A DNA stretch of 64,000 bases from CAMASH01 sp041746635. GTDB taxonomy: Bacteria; Verrucomicrobiota; Verrucomicrobiia; Chthoniobacterales; Terrimicrobiaceae. The number at the start of each line of letters is the position of its first letter. The first letter of the stretch is position 1. The translations under genes were made by a program, and so were the position numbers. Below the pieces are notes generated by a model. That model saw only the letters and a list, made by a program, of their open reading frames with translations, did no database searches and was not told the DNA's origin. The stretch spans positions 61,766-125,765 of the forward strand of contig JBGTGQ010000063.1 in NCBI GenBank assembly GCA_041746635.1. Reading direction: 5' to 3'. Positions 8,679-18,203 of this stretch are shown here, one piece after another.

Positions 8679-9110
8679 TCACCCCACTTCGCCCTCGCGT
8701 TCCTTAAACGGGTTAAAAACCTTGATCCCCGGACGACGAAAATCCTTATCGTTGCCCGTGACGATGGTGAGGTTATGCCGCCTCGCCGTGGCGGCGATAT
8801 AGGAATCCTCCACCGGCATCCGTTTCCCGAGCTGATCGAGCAGATGCTCCTGGTCCGCCCAGACATGGGCGACTCCCACATTGAAACCGAGAATGCGGCC
8901 CTCCAGAGCGTCGGTCAGCCGCCGCAGCCAGTCCTGCAGAGCCGCGCGTTCCTTTCCCTTCTTCGTTCGCACCCAATAGGCCAGCTGCGCAATCACCACG
9001 GCGCTGGTGAAACAGTTGTCTTTTTCCTTTTGCAGCCAGCCAATTACCCGCGCATTACCCTTGCTCTTGGCGGGCTGGCAGATGACGTCGGTGTCGAGCA
9101 ACCAACTCAC
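8679..9110 (-). CDS. vapC: PIN-domain toxin, VapC family
   Basis: A 143-residue PIN-domain ribonuclease. The GTG at 9110 is chosen because it overlaps the antitoxin stop (GTGA) and places the first catalytic acid at the usual position (SWLLDTDV). Other acids: MPVEDSYIAATA and IVTGNDKDF, which together form the metal site that cleaves RNA. The pattern FNVGVAHVWADQ and GKRMPVEDSYIAATARRHNLTIVTGND (last part as ATARRHNLTIVTGND) is typical of the FitB-like VapC group. It forms a toxin-antitoxin pair with the upstream gene. Convergent with the DUF1365 gene, 14 bp away. Confidence 0.88.
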   Translation of the reverse strand: MSWLLDTDVICQPAKSKGNARVIGWLQKEKDNCFTSAVVIAQLAYWVRTKKGKERAALQDWLRRLTDALEGRILGFNVGVAHVWADQEHLLDQLGKRMPVEDSYIAATARRHNLTIVTGNDKDFRRPGIKVFNPFKEREGEVG

Positions 9111-9334
9111 AAGGCGCGGCGGCGGGAAAACTCTCTCCGCCGACGAGGAATGTCGTCCATGCGAGCCGGGCACTCCGCCATGACCGAGAGCCAGTCAACA
9201 GCCGGACTGATCCGGCGGAAGACAATTTCCCCTTCCTCGGCATCAAACAGCGAGCGAAAGGTGTCACCGGGAGCAGCGGGAGCCAGCGAAGTGGAAACGG
9301 TCAGCCGTCGTTTGGAATCCATGGTGACGATCAT
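9107..9334 (-). CDS. vapB: antitoxin partner of VapC (AbrB-like)
   Basis: A 75-residue protein that begins MIVTMDSKRRLTVSTSL, like the N-terminal swapped-hairpin DNA-binding strand of AbrB/SpoVT antitoxins ('itlpskrRltlP'). The C-terminal half is acidic then strongly basic (RRRREFSRRR), the part that would wrap the toxin. Its stop overlaps the toxin start by four bases, giving coupled expression and likely autoregulation of the promoter just upstream. No promoter was recognised in the 240-bp gap to the permease end. Confidence 0.7.
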   Translation of the reverse strand: MIVTMDSKRRLTVSTSLAPAAPGDTFRSLFDAEEGEIVFRRISPAVDWLSVMAECPARMDDIPRRRREFSRRRAL

Positions 9335-9575
9335 GGTGGGATAATCCCACTAATTGGCCGCTGCGTCAAGAAATGCGTCCCGTGGACGATTACCAACGCG
9401 GTGGGCGCCTTTTGCCCATCCACCCGTACTCCCGACCCTGCGCCTCCTCTCTGTGGGAACGGCGATTACGGGTGAGTGCAGGCGTAGGAGTCAGTTTCCG
9501 AAAACTCGCTTCGCCTTAGGGCCGTTCAGGGCTGCCCCGGTTCGCAACCTTGGCAAAATCCGGTGAACCGGCAGG

Positions 9576-12098
9576 CTACTCAAACCTTACCGCCTGCGCG
9601 GGGGCGATGCGGGAGGCGCGCCAGGCGGGGAAGAGAGCGGCGAGGATGGCAGCGGGGATGAGCCAGAGCGGGGTCGCGGCCAGGGTCCAAAGGGGATAGG
9701 TCAACTCGATGGTCCAGCCGAAGAAGGCTTTGTTGATGACCCAGGTGAGGACCATGGCGAGTGCGCCGCCGGAGGCGAGGCCGCTGAGGGTGGCGGTGAG
9801 GCCGAGGAGGGCGGCTTGGAGGAGAAAGATGCCGAGGATTTGGAAGCGGGAGGCTCCGACGGCGCGGAGGACGCCGATTTCGCGTTCGCGTTCGATCACG
9901 AGGACACTGAGGGAGAAGAGCACGCCGGCGACGGCGACGAGGACGGCGATGCTGCGCAGGACGGAGGTGACGGCGAAGGTCTGGTCGAAGATTTCCAGCA
10001 CGCGTTTACGCAAAGCGCCGTTGTTGTAGATGGAGAACTCGCCCTCGGGGCCGAAGCGCTGGCGGAAGGCTGCGGCGATGGCATCGCCTTGGGCGGGGTC
10101 GGTGAGTTGGAGGGCGAGGGAATGGATGCGGGCGTCCTGCCAGTGGCGGGCGAAGAGGCTGCGGGGCATGAGGATGGTGCCGCGGTCGCGGGTAAAATCG
10201 CGGTAAATGCCGGAGACGGTGAAGGGTTTGTCGCCCGAGGGGGTGGGGAGGAGAATTTCGCGCTGGCGGGTGATTTGAAAACGCTGGGCGAAGCTTTCAG
10301 ACACGGCGACGGATTTGCCGGCGGAGAAATCCTCCGGGGGCGGTCCGTCGAGGAATTCGAGTCCGCCGCGCGCTTCGCCTTCGATGATGGAAAGGGTGGT
10401 GGGTTCGTCACGGAAGCGGATGGGGAATTCGCGGAAGGTGGCGGTGGAGGCGACGGCGGGTTGGGCGGCAGCCCAGGCGGTGGTTTCAGCGGGGAGGAAG
10501 GCTTGCAGGCCGGCGACGTCGTTGACGGCGGGGGCGATGTAAAGGTCGGCCACGAGGGTGTGGTCGATCCAGCGCAGCACGCTGGCGCGGAAGGAATGGA
10601 TCATCACTGTGACGCTCACGGACATGGCCACGGCGGCGGAGAGGGCGGCGATGGTGATGGCATTGCGATGGAGGGAGCGGGCGAGTTGGTCGGCGGCGCA
10701 GCGGACGAGGGTGCCGGATTTGCGGAAGCAGGCGGCGACTCCGGCGGCGAGCCACGGGACGAAGAGGGAGAACCCGGCGAGAACCGCGGCAGCGGCGGCG
10801 AAGCCGAGATATTGTGGTCCGCCATGCAAAGCGACGTAACTGAGGGCGACGGCGGCGGCGAGCAGGACAACGGCCCAGATCAACCGGCTGACTCGCAGGG
10901 CCGGGTGCATTTCGTTGGTGGCGCCGGGATGAAGGATGCGGGCGGGGTCGCAGCGCGCAGCTTCCGAGGAGGGCAGCCAGGCGGCGGCGAGGGAGGCGAC
11001 GAGGCCGATGGCGAAGGCTTGGGCGATTTGCCAGGGGGCGAGGCTGAAGGATTCGATGCGGGTAAGGGCGTAGAGCGAGGAGACGCTGAGCGAAACGGGA
11101 GTGGAAATCCACCCGGCCAGCACGGGCGCAAGGCAGAGGCCGAGGGCAGAACCGAGGATGGCGTCGAGCGCGGCTTCGCCGAGAAAGAGGGCGCGGATCT
11201 CGGTGCGGGTGGCACCATTGGCCCGCAGGATGGCGATGTCCGTGCGGCGGCGAATGACGGCGGCGGCGACGCTGTTGTGGATGAGAAACATGCCCACAAT
11301 AATGGAGACGAGGCTCATGGCGGTGAGGTTGAGCTGGAAGGAGCCGAGCAGGGCTTCCATCTCGGTGCTGCGGGCGGCGGGCGGGGCGACGGTGACGTCG
11401 GCGGGCAGGATGCGACGCAGGTCGGCGGCGACTTTTTCGGCTTGGGAGGGGTCGTGCAAAAGAATCTGGATGGAGGAGAGCCGATGGGCCAGGCCGAGAA
11501 GTTCCTGGGCCCAGCCGATGTCCATGGCGGCGAGGCGGGTGTCGCCTTGGGCGAGAGTGTTTTTGGGTTCAAAGGTGAAGAGGGGCTTGAGCGTTCGCAG
11601 GGCGGTTCCGGCCACGACGCGCAGAGGCGTCGGCGCAAGCGCGGCTGCGCGCGAGGGCTGAAGGGCAATCGCTTCGGGATCGGCCAGCCATTTTTCGAGA
11701 TCGAGGGATGAGCCGGCGGCATCCTGGAGTTGGAAGGCGAAAAGTTCCGATCCCGTGAAGGGATCCACGCCGAGGATGCGGAGGTATTCGCCGGGAAAAT
11801 CCGGCAGGGTCACAATACCTTCAACCAGCGGGGTGGCCACGCGCACGCCAGGGGTGGAGGCGATGGCGGGGAGGAGGCTGTCGTCGATCTGCCCGCGAAG
11901 TTCGAGTTCGGCCCGGCCGGTGGTGAGTTCGGCGGCGGAACGAAAACTGGCGAGCGCACCGCGGTTGGCGATTTGCACGGCCAGAAAAACGGTGATGCCG
12001 AGCGCGATGCTGAGGATGTTGAGTCCGGTGAGGAAAGGGTGCCTCCAGGCCTGGCGTAGGACCTGACGCCAGAAAAGGGTGAGGAAGCGCGGGGTCAT
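9576..12098 (-). CDS. FtsX-like ABC transporter permease (MacB_PCD/FtsX type)
   Basis: An 840-residue inner-membrane permease with two FtsX units. TM1 is near residues 20-45 (LNILSIALGITVFLAV), followed by a periplasmic MacB-type domain. Then come three TMs (around 255-380, including SLVSIIVGMFLIHNSVAAAVIRRRTDIAILRANGATRTEI) and further TMs near 405-460, a second periplasmic domain, and a final TM trio containing the EREREIGVLRAVGASRFQI coupling motif. This ten-TM layout matches LolE/YbbP-like export or lipoprotein-extraction permeases that work with a separate ATPase. No ATPase gene is adjacent; downstream on this strand is the vapBC pair. It is very alanine and leucine rich, which leaves long open antisense frames. 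Confidence 0.85.
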   Translation of the reverse strand: MTPRFLTLFWRQVLRQAWRHPFLTGLNILSIALGITVFLAVQIANRGALASFRSAAELTTGRAELELRGQIDDSLLPAIASTPGVRVATPLVEGIVTLPDFPGEYLRILGVDPFTGSELFAFQLQDAAGSSLDLEKWLADPEAIALQPSRAAALAPTPLRVVAGTALRTLKPLFTFEPKNTLAQGDTRLAAMDIGWAQELLGLAHRLSSIQILLHDPSQAEKVAADLRRILPADVTVAPPAARSTEMEALLGSFQLNLTAMSLVSIIVGMFLIHNSVAAAVIRRRTDIAILRANGATRTEIRALFLGEAALDAILGSALGLCLAPVLAGWISTPVSLSVSSLYALTRIESFSLAPWQIAQAFAIGLVASLAAAWLPSSEAARCDPARILHPGATNEMHPALRVSRLIWAVVLLAAAVALSYVALHGGPQYLGFAAAAAVLAGFSLFVPWLAAGVAACFRKSGTLVRCAADQLARSLHRNAITIAALSAAVAMSVSVTVMIHSFRASVLRWIDHTLVADLYIAPAVNDVAGLQAFLPAETTAWAAAQPAVASTATFREFPIRFRDEPTTLSIIEGEARGGLEFLDGPPPEDFSAGKSVAVSESFAQRFQITRQREILLPTPSGDKPFTVSGIYRDFTRDRGTILMPRSLFARHWQDARIHSLALQLTDPAQGDAIAAAFRQRFGPEGEFSIYNNGALRKRVLEIFDQTFAVTSVLRSIAVLVAVAGVLFSLSVLVIEREREIGVLRAVGASRFQILGIFLLQAALLGLTATLSGLASGGALAMVLTWVINKAFFGWTIELTYPLWTLAATPLWLIPAAILAALFPAWRASRIAPAQAVRFE

Positions 12099-12506
12099 TC
12101 AGGCGATAAACTTATGGACTGTGGCATGAAATCAAGTCCTCGTCAGGTGGACTTGGCGGGAGTTACACCCGGCAAGGGCTCATGCGTCGTCGAAGCAGGC
12201 TGCCGAACTCTCATCGGGGAACGCGGCAAGCAATCAGGCATGTTCTGGAGCGAACCGGGCGCGGAGAAAGTCCATACCTTCGGCTGCATCCAGGCCAGCC
12301 GCAGGCTCGACCGTTTCTGGAATCATCGCCTCATCTCCTGCGTCGCTGAGAACGACTCTCTCCCGCTTGCTGCTTGAACGAAGGTTTTTGTCCTGCGCCC
12401 TCTGGCCTCGGAGGATGCAATTTTCTCTTGCCCTGACCGGGCTCTTCTCTAGGTTCCCCTTCCCCGTGCCGCCGGTTTCCGGTCCGCGGAAAACAGCCAA
12501 ATTCCT
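12099..12506. other. 408-bp gap without a convincing gene (fusA upstream region)
   Basis: This stretch between the permease start and fusA must hold both divergent promoters. An 87-codon plus-strand frame and a 30-codon minus-strand frame behind an AGGAG are open but have no family resemblance. TTGCCC followed after 17 bases by aggttc-like sequence upstream of fusA is too weak to call. No hairpin or riboswitch was recognised. Confidence 0.4.
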
Positions 12507-14654
12507 ATGTCCGCCAATCCCAACTCTCCCAATCGCGCCTTCCCGCTCGAGCGCACCCGCAACATCGGCATCGCCGCGCATATTGACGCCGGCAAAACCA
12601 CGCTGACCGAGCGTATCCTTTTCTACACCGGCATGATCCACAAGATCGGTGAGGTGCATGAAGGCACCACCGTGACCGATTGGATGGAGCAGGAACGCGA
12701 ACGCGGCATCACCATCACCTCGGCGGCCACCACCTGTTCGTGGATGCAGCGCAAGGAAGAGGGCATCTACAAAGCCTACGAAGGCATCAAGATGCGCGTG
12801 AACATCATTGATACGCCCGGCCACGTCGATTTCACGGCTGAAGTCGAGCGTTCCCTGCGTGTGCTGGACGGAGCGATTGCCGTGTTCTGCGGCGTCGCCG
12901 GCGTGCAGCCGCAATCGGAAACGGTCTGGCGTCAGGCCACCAAATACGGTGTGCCCCGCATTGCCTTCGTCAACAAAATGGACCGCACCGGCGCGGATTT
13001 CGCCGCCGCGGTGGACAGCATGCGCAACAAACTCGGTGCCAATGCCTGGCCGGTTCTCATTCCGCTGGGCCGCGAAGATTACCTCAAGGGCCAGCTCGAC
13101 ATCCTGAATCAAAAGGCCGTCATTTATGTCGAAGACGGCCAGCAGGGTTCGACCTATCAAGTGGAAGAAATCCCCGTCGACCACAAGGAACTCGCGGAGA
13201 AGGCCTATCAGGATCTCGTGGACCAAATGTGCGACCTCGACGAGGAAATTGGCATGCTTTTCCTCGAGGAAAAACCCATCACGAAGGAACAGCTCAAAGC
13301 GGCGATCCGTCGTCAGACCATCGCCAACAAATTCGTGCCCGTGGCCGGAGGGTCCGCCTTCAAAAACAAGGGCGTGCAATATCTGGTGGACGCCGTGATC
13401 GATTACCTGCCCGGCCCGCTCGACATTCCGGCCGCGAAGGGTCTGAACCCCGACAACCTCGAGCCGATGCAAGTCACCTCGGACGACAACGCGAAGTTCT
13501 GCTCCCTCGCCTTCAAACTCTGGAGCGATCCCTTCGTCGGCAAGCTCGTTTTTTTCCGTGTGTATTCCGGCAAGCTCTCCAAGGGCGACACCGTCTATAA
13601 CCCCCGCACGAACAAGCGCGAACGCATCAGCCGACTCATCCAGATCCAGGCCGACAAACGCGAGGACATTGACACCTGCTACTCCGGCGACATCGCCGCC
13701 ATCGTGGGCATCAAGAATATCACCACCGGTGACACGCTCTGCGACGAGGATCATCCGATCCTGCTTGAACCGCCGTCCTTCCCTGATCCCGTTATTTCCA
13801 TGGCCGTCGAACCGAAGACCAAGGTGGACCAGGAAAAAATGGGCATCGCCCTCCAGCGTCTCGCCGAGGAAGATCCGACCTTCCGCGTTCACACCAACGA
13901 GGAAACCGGTCAGACCATCATCGCCGGCATGGGCGAACTCCATCTCGAGATCATTCGCGACCGCATGTTGCGTGAGTTCAAGGTCGAGGCGAATTCCGGC
14001 AAGCCGCAGATCGCCTACAAGGAAACCATTCTGTCCCCCGCTGACGGTGAGGGCAAACTCGTCAAGCAATCCGGCGGACGCGGTCAATACGGCCATGTCG
14101 TCGTCAAGATTGCCCCGAACGAGCGCGGAAAGGGCATCACCATCGAGAACAAGATCGTCGGCGGCGCCATTCCCAAGGAATTCATTCCGCCCGTCATCAA
14201 GGGCCTCAACGAAGCCGTGCTCAACGGCGTGGTCGGCGGCTATCCCGTCATTGATGTTCATATCGACATCGTGGACGGCAGTTTCCACGACGTGGACTCG
14301 AACGAACTCGCGTTCAAAATGGCGGCGATCTTCGCCTTCAAGGACGGCGTGAAAAAAGCCAAGCCCATCCTGCTGGAGCCGATCATGAAGGTGGAAAACA
14401 TCACGCCGGATGAATACCAGGGCGATATCATGGGCGATCTCAACCGCCGCCGCGCCCGCATTCAGGGCATGGAAACAAAGGGCAACCTTTGCACCATCAC
14501 CGCGGAAGTTCCGCTGGCGGAAATGTTCGGCTATTCGACCGCCATCCGCTCTCTCTCGAAAGGCCGTTCCTCGTATTCGATGGAGCCCAGCCATTTCGAA
14601 CAGGTGCCAACCAACGTGCTTAACGCCGTGCTCGACCAGCAGGCCAAAGGCTGA
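12507..14654 (+). CDS. fusA: translation elongation factor G
   Basis: A 715-residue translational GTPase that drives ribosomal translocation. G motifs are intact: G1 AHIDAGKTT, G2 RGITITS, G3 DTPGHVDF, G4 NKMD, then domains II-V with GELHLEIIRDR and the domain IV signature SGGRGQYGHVVVKI. A short basic-acidic insertion (RKEEGIYKAYEGIKMR) between switch I and G3 is seen in some bacterial EF-Gs. It stands alone rather than in a str operon with rpsL/rpsG/tuf, so it may be a second EF-G or the organism has a dispersed operon. A rho-independent terminator follows 18 bp after the stop. Confidence 0.95.
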   Translation: MSANPNSPNRAFPLERTRNIGIAAHIDAGKTTLTERILFYTGMIHKIGEVHEGTTVTDWMEQERERGITITSAATTCSWMQRKEEGIYKAYEGIKMRVNIIDTPGHVDFTAEVERSLRVLDGAIAVFCGVAGVQPQSETVWRQATKYGVPRIAFVNKMDRTGADFAAAVDSMRNKLGANAWPVLIPLGREDYLKGQLDILNQKAVIYVEDGQQGSTYQVEEIPVDHKELAEKAYQDLVDQMCDLDEEIGMLFLEEKPITKEQLKAAIRRQTIANKFVPVAGGSAFKNKGVQYLVDAVIDYLPGPLDIPAAKGLNPDNLEPMQVTSDDNAKFCSLAFKLWSDPFVGKLVFFRVYSGKLSKGDTVYNPRTNKRERISRLIQIQADKREDIDTCYSGDIAAIVGIKNITTGDTLCDEDHPILLEPPSFPDPVISMAVEPKTKVDQEKMGIALQRLAEEDPTFRVHTNEETGQTIIAGMGELHLEIIRDRMLREFKVEANSGKPQIAYKETILSPADGEGKLVKQSGGRGQYGHVVVKIAPNERGKGITIENKIVGGAIPKEFIPPVIKGLNEAVLNGVVGGYPVIDVHIDIVDGSFHDVDSNELAFKMAAIFAFKDGVKKAKPILLEPIMKVENITPDEYQGDIMGDLNRRRARIQGMETKGNLCTITAEVPLAEMFGYSTAIRSLSKGRSSYSMEPSHFEQVPTNVLNAVLDQQAKG

Positions 14655-14671
14655 TCGCTTCCCATCACCAA

Positions 14672-14707
<36 letters not shown>

Positions 14708-14833
14708 GTTGAAGCGCGTGGTCCGGCACCATCGCGCTTTGAGGGAAAACGTTGCGACCAAGGCTTTCGCCACGGCACTCCGTTGCCGTGCAGGGAACGC
14801 CCCAAGGGACTGGGGCGGCTCCAGGAACGCCGC

Positions 14834-16207
14834 CTACGGCAGAAGCGGCTTCAGCATGTCGAGCACGCCTTTGGCGCCCTCTTTCGCCCCGCTTGGCAAA
14901 ACTTCCAGAACCTTCTCACCCTGATGGATCGCTTCGTTTTTCATCGCGGCGGTAAGCCGCCCGGTCAGGTCTTCCGTGGGATTCTGCAGGGTTCCGCCCA
15001 CGCGGACATCGGTCCAAAGATACCCATTCTGCGCGACCGTGAAGACTCTTTCGCGCGAACCCGGAAGCCATTGCAGCGTTTGCGGGGTCACGCCCACGCG
15101 CATGGTGCCGGTCAACGCGCCGTCCGCCGTCATGTCGCACTGGCCTTCGATCCGCATTAACCCTTTCGATTCGATCACGAGATTGGTGACGCCCAGCGCG
15201 CCGCCCTTCCATTGATAATTTCCCGAGATTTCCTGCAAGGGCATGCGGCGGAATTGCGGCGCGCCGGTGAAGGTGGCGATTTTTTCCAGCGCGGGGAGAT
15301 TTTGCAGCAAGCCTTCGCTGAGGCGAAAGGTTCCCGCCGCCTTGCCGGCCGCAGGCCCGGACTCGGGCCACTCGAGTACGGCGGACCCGGCAAAAAGTCC
15401 CGACAGACGGGATTTCCATGCGGTGTCCAGGAAGGTGCCGACGTCGATTTGAGTCCATTCGACCTGGAGTCTGGAATTTGAGGCAAACTCACCCGAGGCG
15501 GTGATTTTTCCTGCGTCGCCCAGCCGGAAGTTGGACTCGGTGAGGAAAAACACCGGCCCTTGAATGCGCGAGCTAAAGTTGGTGATGGACAGCGCCGGAC
15601 GGGAGGGTAGTGCGAGTGTGCCGCCGTCGCCATCGATGGCCCAACCATTGCCTTCCGGGCGGACCTGCAGGGCGGTATTTTGTACAGCCAGAGCTTCCAA
15701 GCCGTTTCTGCCGCGAAAGCCCACGCGGGCTTGGGCAATGTTCAGCAGGCCCAGTTCGAATCGCTGGGGCAGGAACGTCGGAAGACCACGGGCGGGAGCC
15801 GATTTGGAATCGTCCACATCCGTCCCCGCACCATCCGGCGAACCGGGACGAAAAGTGCCCTCGAAACTCACAACGTCAATCCGCTCCACCCGCCACGCCC
15901 CCTCCCAGATCGCGCGCCAGTTGACCTCCGCGCGAATCTGATCCGCCTGGAGGCTTTGCACGATCGAGCCGGGATTTCCTTCCGCTTGGAGTGAGTCGGC
16001 AAACAACGACGAACCGGCCCAGCGCATCGGGCTGTAGGTCGCGGTTGCGCGAAAAGCCTCGCCGGTTTTGTCTGCGACCAACTGTCGAAAGGCGTCACTG
16101 CGCAGGAAACCATGAATCTTGGCCGAGATGATCAGGAAACCGGCCGCGAGGACCAAGGCCGCCACGGCAAGCAGGATCCAGGGGAGGCGTGAGCCTTTTT
16201 TGCGCAT
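14834..16207 (-). CDS. membrane-anchored AsmA-like protein of unknown function
   Basis: A protein of about 457 residues, with the start taken at MRKKGSRLPWILL since it places a single N-terminal anchor (LLAVAALVLAAGFLII) directly after a basic head; an ATG six codons upstream is also possible. The body is predicted beta-rich with repeated phrases such as LQADQIRAEVNWRAIWEGAWRVERIDVVSFEG (short parts only: VERIDVVSFEG) and LVIESKGLMRIEGQCDMTADG. These recall the AsmA/TamB/DUF3971 style of repeating-groove proteins that sit in the periplasm and move or organise lipids. No catalytic motif. It is divergent from resB with about 125 bp between starts. Confidence 0.6.
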   Translation of the reverse strand: MRKKGSRLPWILLAVAALVLAAGFLIISAKIHGFLRSDAFRQLVADKTGEAFRATATYSPMRWAGSSLFADSLQAEGNPGSIVQSLQADQIRAEVNWRAIWEGAWRVERIDVVSFEGTFRPGSPDGAGTDVDDSKSAPARGLPTFLPQRFELGLLNIAQARVGFRGRNGLEALAVQNTALQVRPEGNGWAIDGDGGTLALPSRPALSITNFSSRIQGPVFFLTESNFRLGDAGKITASGEFASNSRLQVEWTQIDVGTFLDTAWKSRLSGLFAGSAVLEWPESGPAAGKAAGTFRLSEGLLQNLPALEKIATFTGAPQFRRMPLQEISGNYQWKGGALGVTNLVIESKGLMRIEGQCDMTADGALTGTMRVGVTPQTLQWLPGSRERVFTVAQNGYLWTDVRVGGTLQNPTEDLTGRLTAAMKNEAIHQGEKVLEVLPSGAKEGAKGVLDMLKPLLP

Positions 16208-16272
16208 CGGCGAAATGTAACGCACACCCCGCGTCTGCCAAACAGCAAATCACCCCACCGTGCGTCCCGGTG

Positions 16273-16300
16273 TTGAAATCAGCCGCCGACGCAATACTGT
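16273..16300 (+). promoter_or_regulatory. possible promoter upstream of resB-like gene
   Basis: TTGAAA, a 16-bp spacer and TACTGT lie about 33 bp before the ATG at 16333, in the gap between divergent genes. Match quality is moderate, and no other support is visible. Confidence 0.28.
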
Positions 16301-16332
16301 CCATGCGGAATGCCCGCAGTTTTTTTGATCCC

Positions 16333-18189
16333 ATGAGTGTCGCCGCGCCTCCATCCGCCAGCCCAGCCCTCGCCCGCAAGGCGCTGATCGAGCGGCGGCA
16401 AAAGCAATCGCCCGTCTGGTGGCTCATCCACCGGCTCGGCTCATTGAATTTTGCCCTTGTCCTGCTCGCCTCCATCGCCCTCGCCTGTGCCGTTGCCACT
16501 TTCGCCGAATCCGGTTTCAACACCAAGATCGCGCACGCTCTCATTTACAAGCATCCGCTCTTCATCGTCTGGCTGGGAGCACTTTGCCTCAATCTCTTCG
16601 CCGTCACGCTCACCCGCTGGCCGTGGCAAAAAAAGCACGTCGGTTTTATCGTCACCCACTACAGCATAATCACCCTCCTCGTCGGCGCGATGATTGGCAT
16701 GTTAACCGGCTTTGAAGGCAACGTCACCCTCCGCAAGGACACCCCGCCCGTCTCTCGCGTCACCACCAGCCGCAGCGTCATTCAATTGGAAAGCCCGGCC
16801 GACTCCGCGCTTTACCTCATGGGCTTCGACGCCGAGGCCACTCCGCCCTCCGCCGCCAAACCCCGCATCTTCCCTGTACCGGGCACCAAACTCCAAATCC
16901 TGGCCGACGAATTCAACGCCAACCTCGTCAAAGAAGAGCGCTTTATCCCCTCTGACACCCCGGATGCCGCGCCGTCCGTGCTCCTGCGTTTGTCCAGCAA
17001 AATAGCCGACCAGACCCTCGAGATGCCCTTCACCCTCACCGGCGGCAAACCGGCCGAGGAGGATTTTTTCGGTCTCGCCCGCATCGCCTTTCGCTCCACC
17101 CTGCCCGCCGCCGCGCCGCCCGAGGATCAGGAAACCCAGATGGTTTTTGCCAAGTTCGCCCCCGTGGTCGAACCCGGCAAATCCCCCGCCGGACTCAGCG
17201 TCCGTCTGAGCGAAGACGGCGCGAAAGTCACCATCCTCAACTCCGCCGGAGTCGGTGCCACCTACCTGCGCTCGGAAATCATGAACCAGCCCATCACCGA
17301 GACCGGCGCGGTCGTCGTCGTCGAAAAATACTGGCCCGACTTCGCCATGCAAAATGGCCAGCCCGTCAGCAAATCCGAATCCCCCAACAACCCCGCCGCC
17401 CTCGTTCGCATCTCCTCCACCACCCAGACCGCCCCCGCCAAACCCTCCCTCGAAATGGCCATTGTAGAAGCGACCTCCCGGTCGCTTCCCGAAACCCAAA
17501 GCGGTCCGGAGACCACGTCTCCTTTAATCGCCTATCAACTCCTCCGCAGCGGCCACATCGCCGCCTCCGGCACCGCCAAACCCGGCGACACGTTTGCCCT
17601 CGGCTGGGCCGACTGGCAGGCCGAAGTCCTCCAGGTTCTGCCCAACGGCGTCCTGGTCAGCGAAACCAAGCCCGGCCCCCCGCTGGCAATGGACGCCCCG
17701 CCCGGCATCCCCGGCTTTCGCGCCCGCCTGGAAACCCCTGGCGGCGCGCGCGGACTCGACCGCTGGGTCGAGTCCGGCCAGGGCACCTCCCTCACCGACG
17801 GCAGCAATGTCGTCCGCATTGCGTACGGCCTCGAAAGCAAACCACTCCCTTTCTCCCTCCGCCTGATCAATTTTGAAATCCCCCGCGACGAAGGCACGGA
17901 CAGTCCCGCCGATTTTCTCGCCACCGTCGAGTTTCAGGACGCCAAAACCGGTGCCACCAAAACCGGAGTCGCCCGCATGAACCAACCCGCCAGCTTCCCC
18001 GGCACCATTGCGGCCAACTTCACAGGCATTAACTACAAATTCTCCCAAGCCGAATGGAATCCCAAGAACCTCGACGAAACCACCCTGCAAGTTCTCTACG
18101 ATCCTGGCTGGCTCTTAAAATGGCTCGGTTCCCTCGGCATCGTTGTCGGCATTGCCATCATGTTTTATTGGAAACCCGGCGGGCCCTAA
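16333..18189 (+). CDS. ResB/Ccs1-like cytochrome c biogenesis protein with repeat-derived insertion
   Basis: A 618-residue membrane protein, started at MSVAAPPSASP because the longer frame overlaps the divergent gene. TM segments: near residues 35-57 (FALVLLASIALACAVATFAES), about 72-92 (LFIVWLGALCLNLFAVTL), about 105-125 (VGFIVTHYSIITLLVGAMIG) and a C-terminal one (WLGSLGIVVGIAIMFYW). A large periplasmic region lies between them, as in ResB, which with ResC/CcsA carries haem to apocytochromes. The C-terminal GINYKFSQAEWNPKNLDE fits the ResB end. The CcsA partner is not adjacent. Residues about 377-397 (VEATSRSLPETQ...) are encoded by a twin-hairpin repeat lying in frame, an unusual case of coding-sequence invasion. 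Confidence 0.75.
   Translation: MSVAAPPSASPALARKALIERRQKQSPVWWLIHRLGSLNFALVLLASIALACAVATFAESGFNTKIAHALIYKHPLFIVWLGALCLNLFAVTLTRWPWQKKHVGFIVTHYSIITLLVGAMIGMLTGFEGNVTLRKDTPPVSRVTTSRSVIQLESPADSALYLMGFDAEATPPSAAKPRIFPVPGTKLQILADEFNANLVKEERFIPSDTPDAAPSVLLRLSSKIADQTLEMPFTLTGGKPAEEDFFGLARIAFRSTLPAAAPPEDQETQMVFAKFAPVVEPGKSPAGLSVRLSEDGAKVTILNSAGVGATYLRSEIMNQPITETGAVVVVEKYWPDFAMQNGQPVSKSESPNNPAALVRISSTTQTAPAKPSLEMAIVEATSRSLPETQSGPETTSPLIAYQLLRSGHIAASGTAKPGDTFALGWADWQAEVLQVLPNGVLVSETKPGPPLAMDAPPGIPGFRARLETPGGARGLDRWVESGQGTSLTDGSNVVRIAYGLESKPLPFSLRLINFEIPRDEGTDSPADFLATVEFQDAKTGATKTGVARMNQPASFPGTIAANFTGINYKFSQAEWNPKNLDETTLQVLYDPGWLLKWLGSLGIVVGIAIMFYWKPGGP
17464..17522. repeat. twin-hairpin repeat inside the resB-like coding region
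   Basis: First hairpin agcgacc-tccc-ggtcgct at 17469-17486; second hairpin ggagac-cac-gtctcc at 17508-17522, preceded by gtagaagcg. The same gcgacc/ggtcgc hairpin occurs intergenically at 32713-32727. The element is a length that leaves the resB frame open. Confidence 0.65.
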
Positions 18190-18203
18190 GGCGGAGCCCC
18201 ACC

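Noticed and set aside
9354..9566. 70-codon plus-strand frame between vapB and the permease
   Set aside because: No initiation signal, no family and composition of non-coding DNA.
9816..11711. 631-codon Gly/Glu-rich plus-strand frame
   Set aside because: It is antisense to the FtsX-type permease and mirrors its Ala/Leu-rich codons; no domain is visible.
12114..12377. 87-codon plus-strand frame upstream of fusA
   Set aside because: It has no family resemblance, no ribosome-binding site and would sit in the fusA promoter region.
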